From an uncultured Dysosmobacter sp. (GTDB taxonomy: Bacteria > Bacillota > Clostridia > Oscillospirales > Oscillospiraceae), in the NCBI GenBank assembly GCA_934565855.1, contig CAKTIO010000003.1, positions 124,001-188,000 of the forward strand: a stretch of DNA of 64,000 nucleotides, in the 5' to 3' direction. Below, piece after piece: positions 60,468-64,000 of the stretch (positions are counted from its first letter, which is position 1; every line of letters begins with the position of its first letter). Below the pieces are notes generated by a model. It was not told the DNA's origin. It did no database searches and saw nothing but the letters and a program-made list of their open reading frames with translations. Position numbers and translations under genes: made by a program.

Positions 60468-60871
60468 ACAGCTTCCTCTCCTTCCACAATATCTACCGTG
60501 ACCAGAGCGCCGGGGTGGTCCCACATCTTTCGTCCCTCTTCCGCGAAACGGCGCAGCTCCTCCGGCGGCATGACTGCAAAGCGGTTTGCCGTGTTCAGGG
60601 CGATCATATCATCGTAAAATACGCAGACGACCTGACGGATGCCCCAGAACACGATATCTCCCGGGGTACTGAATACGGGATTTTCCACCTCATCCGCCAC
60701 GCAGGACGGCGGCGCGCGGAAAACGGATTCATTGTAACAGACCTTGGCGGACAGCCAGATGGACTGGAAGGGGCAGACCGCTTCCAGCGCGGCGCAGGTC
60801 TTGGGTGCTTTGTCTGTCTCCAAATCGGCATAAAAGGTTTTGCCGTTAAAGGAGAGCTTGAGCTTTTTCAT
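60464..60871 (-). CDS. Cyclophilin-like fold protein (DUF3830 family)
   Basis: A 135-residue beta-rich protein of the DUF3830 family, which shares the cyclophilin-like barrel. Features include KAPKTCAALEAVCPFQSIWLSAKVCYNESVF and FSTPGDIVFWGIRQVVCVFY, with VMPPEELRRFAEEGRKMW near the end. DUF3830 proteins accompany amidohydrolase, creatininase-like or sugar operons, but no enzyme reaction is established. It is co-translated with the hypothetical protein downstream. Confidence 0.82.
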   Translation of the reverse strand: MKKLKLSFNGKTFYADLETDKAPKTCAALEAVCPFQSIWLSAKVCYNESVFRAPPSCVADEVENPVFSTPGDIVFWGIRQVVCVFYDDMIALNTANRFAVMPPEELRRFAEEGRKMWDHPGALVTVDIVEGEEAV

Positions 60872-60904
60872 CAGAGAGTCCCTCCTCGATGTATTGATTT
60901 GATG

Positions 60905-61837
60905 TTACAGTCCCAGCTGCTTCAGAAATGGCTGGATCTCTTCCAGCAGGGGATAGGATGGGAGCGTACCGGCTTTGGTGGTGGTGTAAGAGGCGTAAGC
61001 GCCAGCCCAGCGGCAGGCATCCTCAATAGCCTTGCCCCAGACCAGATTGGCGACCATTGCGGACAGGAACCCATCGCCTGCGCCGGAGGTATCCACACAG
61101 GAGACCTCTACCGGAGGAATCTGCCAGAACCGGTCGCCCTGCATTCCAATGCTTCCGGCAGCGCCCAGAGTAATGATGACACAGCCGCATTGCACAACCT
61201 CCAGCACTCTTTGTGCCAGCTGCCGCAAGGGAAGCTCCGTCCAGGAGGAGAGCTGGCAGATGGCGGCGGCTTCTGTTTCGTTGATGACCGCGTAGTCTAC
61301 CTCCGGCAGCGGCGGCAGGGGGGCGGCGGGAATGGGACTGATGTTCAGTACCGTAGTCATTCCGCAAGCCTTGGCGGCTTTTAAGCCCGCCAGGGTCAGC
61401 TCCTCCCGAATCTCAAAGCCGCTGCAAAAGAATTTGGCTGGCTGGAGACGGAGAATCTCCCGCTGGACCTCGTCCACACGCAGGGCGCGGCTGGAGGATT
61501 CGCCGCAGATGATCAGATTGTTTCCGCTTTTTTCCACCACACGGATGCCCTGCCCGGTCATGACCTCATCGGACCGCAGAAGCCCGCTGGTGTCTACGCC
61601 GGCTTCCTGCATCCACCGCTCACCGCGGTCACCGGCGGCATCTTTGCCAGCCTTGCCGATGAAGGCGGGGCGGATGCCCAGCCGTCCCATTGCAATGCAG
61701 GAGTTGGGACCCTTTCCGGCGTCAATGCTGTGCTTCCAGTGATAGCCCCGGACGGTGTCCCCCGGCAGGGGAAGCCGGTCTACCTGGCAGGACTGTCCTC
61801 CACCCAGGTTATTCAGGACGATAACATCGACCGGCAT
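60905..61837 (-). CDS. PfkB family carbohydrate kinase
   Basis: A 310-residue ribokinase-fold kinase. DAGKGPNSCIAMGRLG is the sugar-binding glycine motif and SCVDTSGAGDGFLSAMVANLVWG carries the catalytic Asp and anion hole near residue 255. VINETEAAAICQL is the conserved N-x-x-E segment for Mg-ATP. It phosphorylates a sugar, nucleoside or aldonic acid. Its ATG follows the NagB-like stop directly, so the two are translationally coupled. The product may be the substrate of the NagB-like protein. Confidence 0.9.
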   Translation of the reverse strand: MPVDVIVLNNLGGGQSCQVDRLPLPGDTVRGYHWKHSIDAGKGPNSCIAMGRLGIRPAFIGKAGKDAAGDRGERWMQEAGVDTSGLLRSDEVMTGQGIRVVEKSGNNLIICGESSSRALRVDEVQREILRLQPAKFFCSGFEIREELTLAGLKAAKACGMTTVLNISPIPAAPLPPLPEVDYAVINETEAAAICQLSSWTELPLRQLAQRVLEVVQCGCVIITLGAAGSIGMQGDRFWQIPPVEVSCVDTSGAGDGFLSAMVANLVWGKAIEDACRWAGAYASYTTTKAGTLPSYPLLEEIQPFLKQLGL

Positions 61838-62761
61838 TTATTGTCCCTCCCCGGTGTTCTCGTTGGACAGGGGAATGACATCGTGGGACAGGGGGTGGTC
61901 GGCGGTCAGTCGGTCACAGCAGAAGGTCACATCGGGGATGTATTTGGGGAAAAGCGTGATGGGATATTCCAGCGTCGGTTCACTGAACATGGCGACCCGT
62001 ACTACGGTCTGCTTCATTTTTCCGGTGGTGACCATTGCAACGCACCGCTTGGCGGAGAGCATGATCTTAAAGCCGATGGTCAGCATGAAGGGGTCTACCC
62101 GTTCATACAGACCGCCATAGGTCCGCTCGCTCTTTAGAATCACAGTGTCCGGATTTTTCAGCGTGATCCGGGTCTTGGAGGCGGCGTATTCCTCCACCGT
62201 CAGCTTGAAGAAGGGAGATTCTGGGGATTCGTTGGCAGCGACCAGCCCCATAAAGCCAACGCCAGCCCACACGGTATCGATCCCGCCCAGCTCTTCGCAT
62301 TTCCGGTCGGTGTAGTCCATGTCTTCAATGCGCGGCCAGATGCGCTGCTCCTCCGGCACGTTCAGTTCCGGATCAATACGCCCGTAAAAACGGGCAAGCA
62401 TCCGTCCCTGACAGCTGCGGGGATCATCCATAATGGGATAGGGACGGCACTGCCAGTCCAGAATTTCGTCCATGTGGAATACATACAGATTTTTCAGGCT
62501 GATGCGTTCCTTGTTGACACGGGCGATGAAGGTGCGGTATTGATCCTCCGGACCGGAGGGGAGGACCCATTTGGTGATTTTTCCGGCGGCGTTGTTGGCG
62601 ATGATTTCATCCGCCATCATATTGCCCACCAGCTGTGCGACCTCCTGACGGGTGTCCCGCAGGATCAGGTTGATTTTGCGGTCCGGATGATTGACCAACT
62701 CCTCACGGGGAATGCGGCACCATGCCTCCTTTTCGGCACGGGAGATCTGATAGCAGTACAT
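61838..62761 (-). CDS. NagB-like protein with altered active site
   Basis: A 307-residue protein of the glucosamine-6-phosphate deaminase/6-phosphogluconolactonase superfamily. LYVFHMDEILDW matches the FNMDEY motif with catalytic Asp72 of NagB. WAGVGFMGLVAANESPES aligns with GIGxDGHIAFNEP, but the Asp141-His143 ring-opening pair is Met and Leu; the Glu148 equivalent is kept. It may be an isomerase or deaminase acting on an open-chain substrate, or a non-catalytic sensor. It is first in a six-gene operon under a TTGACA-TATTAT promoter with an AT-rich repeat. AAGGAGGAG precedes the ATG. Confidence 0.87.
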   Translation of the reverse strand: MYCYQISRAEKEAWCRIPREELVNHPDRKINLILRDTRQEVAQLVGNMMADEIIANNAAGKITKWVLPSGPEDQYRTFIARVNKERISLKNLYVFHMDEILDWQCRPYPIMDDPRSCQGRMLARFYGRIDPELNVPEEQRIWPRIEDMDYTDRKCEELGGIDTVWAGVGFMGLVAANESPESPFFKLTVEEYAASKTRITLKNPDTVILKSERTYGGLYERVDPFMLTIGFKIMLSAKRCVAMVTTGKMKQTVVRVAMFSEPTLEYPITLFPKYIPDVTFCCDRLTADHPLSHDVIPLSNENTGEGQ

Positions 62762-62836
62762 AGGCTCCTCCTTAATAAAATCCCAGAACGGGCGTTTTCT
62801 GCCGGGGAAAATACAGATTCAAAATAGAAAATATAT

Positions 62837-62859
62837 ATTATTACAATGCTTATAATAAT
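62837..62859. promoter_or_regulatory. AT-rich 23-bp motif in the NagB-like operon leader
   Basis: ATTATTACAATGCTTATAAT plus three bases matches 45832-45854 at 20 of 23 positions. It lies just downstream of the minus-strand -10 box, a good site for a repressor such as the operon's ROK protein. Confidence 0.45.
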
Positions 62860-62869
62860 ATATATGATA

Positions 62870-62898
62870 ATAATATTATAGGGGAAGAGGAATGTCAA
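62870..62898 (-). promoter_or_regulatory. Promoter of the NagB-like/EutH operon
   Basis: On the minus strand TTGACA (62898-62893) and TATTAT (62875-62870) have a 17-base spacer, about 110 bases before the first start codon. The 246-base gap 62762-63007 holds this promoter, the AT-rich motif and the terminator of the next gene. Confidence 0.7.
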
Positions 62899-62959
62899 TA
62901 CCTGTGGCGCGGGTCCTTCCGTATTTCTTACAAAAATCAGGGGATAACAGTAAAAAAGT

Positions 62960-62988
62960 CCCCCGGAAGCCTGTAGGGCTTCCGGGGG
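62960..62988 (-). terminator. Terminator of the GGDEF-EAL gene
   Basis: A 12-bp GC-rich stem (CCCCCGGAAGCC with its complement) and 5-base loop are followed on the minus strand by ACTTTTTTAC. Confidence 0.92.
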
Positions 62989-63007
62989 AAAGGTGAATGA
63001 AAGGGAA

Positions 63008-64000
63008 TCAGTGAGGCGTTCTGTTGTGAAAATTGGAGATCAGCGTCAGTGCCGCCGGATTGACGGCGTCCGGAACAGCGGAGGGACGCGCCAGGTAAAA
63101 GCCCTGCAGCAGGTCCACGCCCAGCTCCAGCACCTTCTGCACCTCTGCTGCGGTTTCCAGACCCTCCGCAACGATCTGCATTCCCCGGCGGTGGGCATAG
63201 TCCACGATGCCTGCGACGATCTGCTGCTTATCCACATCAATGTCGATATCCCGGACGATGGACAGATCGACCTTGATATAGCGGGGAGACAGCTCCAGCA
63301 GGGATTTCCCGTTGTTGTAGCCGCTGCCGTAATCATCCAGCGCAAATGCCCCGGAGTCGCCCAGCATGCTTCGCTTGATCTCCAGCGCGTGAAGATCCAG
63401 ACCGTCCTCCTCAGTGATCTCAATGACCATTTGCGGCAGCAGGTCAGAGTATTTCTGAAGGAACTCCTGAGATTCCTCCGGAGAGAGATTCTGGTTGGCA
63501 ATGGAGTTGATGAACAGCAGCTTGCTGCCGGAGATGTGCCCGTTTTTCTGCAACGCCTGAAAGGCTTCCGCGGAGTGGAACAGGGTGATCCGTTCAATCT
63601 CATGGAGACAGTCTTCCTCCCGCGCCAGCTTCATCACGGCGGTGGGCGTGTGCAGCGTGGGCAGATCTACGCGCATCAGGGCTTCAAATGCCAAAATCTG
63701 TCCGCTGTGAGCGGAGACGATGGGCTGGAAGTGATAGGTGACCAATTCCTCCTTGATAAGGCGGTGGAACTCGTTTCGGCTTTGCAGCGCATAAGCCTCC
63801 TGATTATATACACCCAGGTCAAATTCACCCAGCGCACCCTTTTGAGAGTGTTTTACCTGATACATGGCGAAGTCCGCGTATTTTTTCATAGTGCTGAGGG
63901 TGGTGCAGTCCTCCGGATACCAGGAGATGCCGCCAGAGATGCTGATGCGCAGCTCCCGTCCGCTGGGCAGCTGAATGGTAGTGCGGTTCAGTGCGTCCTG
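63008..64000 (-). CDS. GGDEF-EAL domain protein, C-terminal part (partial)
   Basis: The frame stays open to the window end, so the 5' part is missing. The first visible residues (ISGGISWYPEDC, MKKYADFAMYQVKHSQKG) are the last part of a GGDEF domain. The next ~250 residues form an EAL domain with EALMR, LFINSI, VIEITEE, FALDDYGSGYNN, YIKVDLS and VAEGLET, so the metal and catalytic acids needed to hydrolyse cyclic di-GMP are present. Whether the GGDEF site is active cannot be seen. It controls motility or biofilm-type behaviour in most bacteria. Confidence 0.9.
   Translation of the reverse strand, partial: QDALNRTTIQLPSGRELRISISGGISWYPEDCTTLSTMKKYADFAMYQVKHSQKGALGEFDLGVYNQEAYALQSRNEFHRLIKEELVTYHFQPIVSAHSGQILAFEALMRVDLPTLHTPTAVMKLAREEDCLHEIERITLFHSAEAFQALQKNGHISGSKLLFINSIANQNLSPEESQEFLQKYSDLLPQMVIEITEEDGLDLHALEIKRSMLGDSGAFALDDYGSGYNNGKSLLELSPRYIKVDLSIVRDIDIDVDKQQIVAGIVDYAHRRGMQIVAEGLETAAEVQKVLELGVDLLQGFYLARPSAVPDAVNPAALTLISNFHNRTPH

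Noticed and set aside
1..64000. tRNA or rRNA genes, CRISPR arrays, insertion sequences, prophage or plasmid genes
   Set aside because: None was seen on reading both strands; short tRNAs could still be missed without a covariance-model search.

Overview
The window is a gene-dense stretch of a low-to-mid-GC Gram-positive chromosome, most likely a gut Clostridia member (Oscillospirales-like). This is inferred from AGGAGG-type ribosome sites, TTGACA/TATAAT promoters, a CIRCE heat-shock operator, many lipoproteins and sugar or amine operons, and codon use around 55% GC. Taxonomy cannot be proven from sequence reading alone. I see no rRNA, tRNA, CRISPR array, insertion sequence or prophage. The content is metabolic and accessory: carbohydrate operons, transporters, regulators and stress genes.

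Region 1 (1-4599) is a sugar-processing operon: a Gfo/Idh/MocA oxidoreductase (cut by the window edge), a TIM-barrel isomerase, an alpha/beta hydrolase, a PfkB kinase, a histidine phosphatase and a metallo-beta-lactamase-fold hydrolase. Region 2 (4658-8690) holds a TauE-like exporter, an adaA/ogt alkylation-repair pair, a VanX-type lipoprotein and an aldo/keto reductase. Region 3 (8806-18369) is a coherent sugar-phosphate locus: aldolase, small-molecule kinase, HAD phosphatase, DeoR regulator, a FbpABC/AfuABC-type ABC importer, a second kinase and a second aldolase. A 12-13 bp motif (GTTTTAACAA core) in front of three of its units suggests one DeoR regulon. Region 4 (18493-24234) carries tandem MgtC proteins, ROK glucokinase, ManA, an ECF S-component and a Na+-dependent (NSS) transporter.

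Region 5 (24377-33061) has GNAT, HxlR, cytidylate-kinase-like and TetR genes, then a divergent surface module: a small protein, an MMPL/RND transporter with a beta-repeat (bactofilin-like) tail, and a 1067-residue membrane-anchored GLUG protein with a long helical insert. Region 6 (33266-37995) is a 5-oxoprolinase operon (pxpA, NRAMP-like transporter, pxpB, pxpC, ycsI). A divergent shikimate-kinase-like gene follows, then a CIRCE-controlled hsp20-clpB unit.

Region 7 (42391-57512) mixes an ornithine cyclodeaminase-family gene with a divergent RpiR regulator, an AEC transporter, an isomerase/HAD/BtpA/FGGY operon, a convergent second FGGY kinase, a GltS-type symporter with a second cyclodeaminase homologue, a DMT permease, and a LysR/threonine-dehydratase pair. 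Region 8 (57593-62761) is the most unusual operon: a NagB-like protein that lacks the ring-opening Asp/His pair, a PfkB kinase, a cyclophilin-fold DUF3830 protein, an unrecognised helical protein, an EutH-like transporter and a ROK regulator. It looks like an uncharacterised catabolic pathway for an amino compound. The window ends inside a GGDEF-EAL protein.
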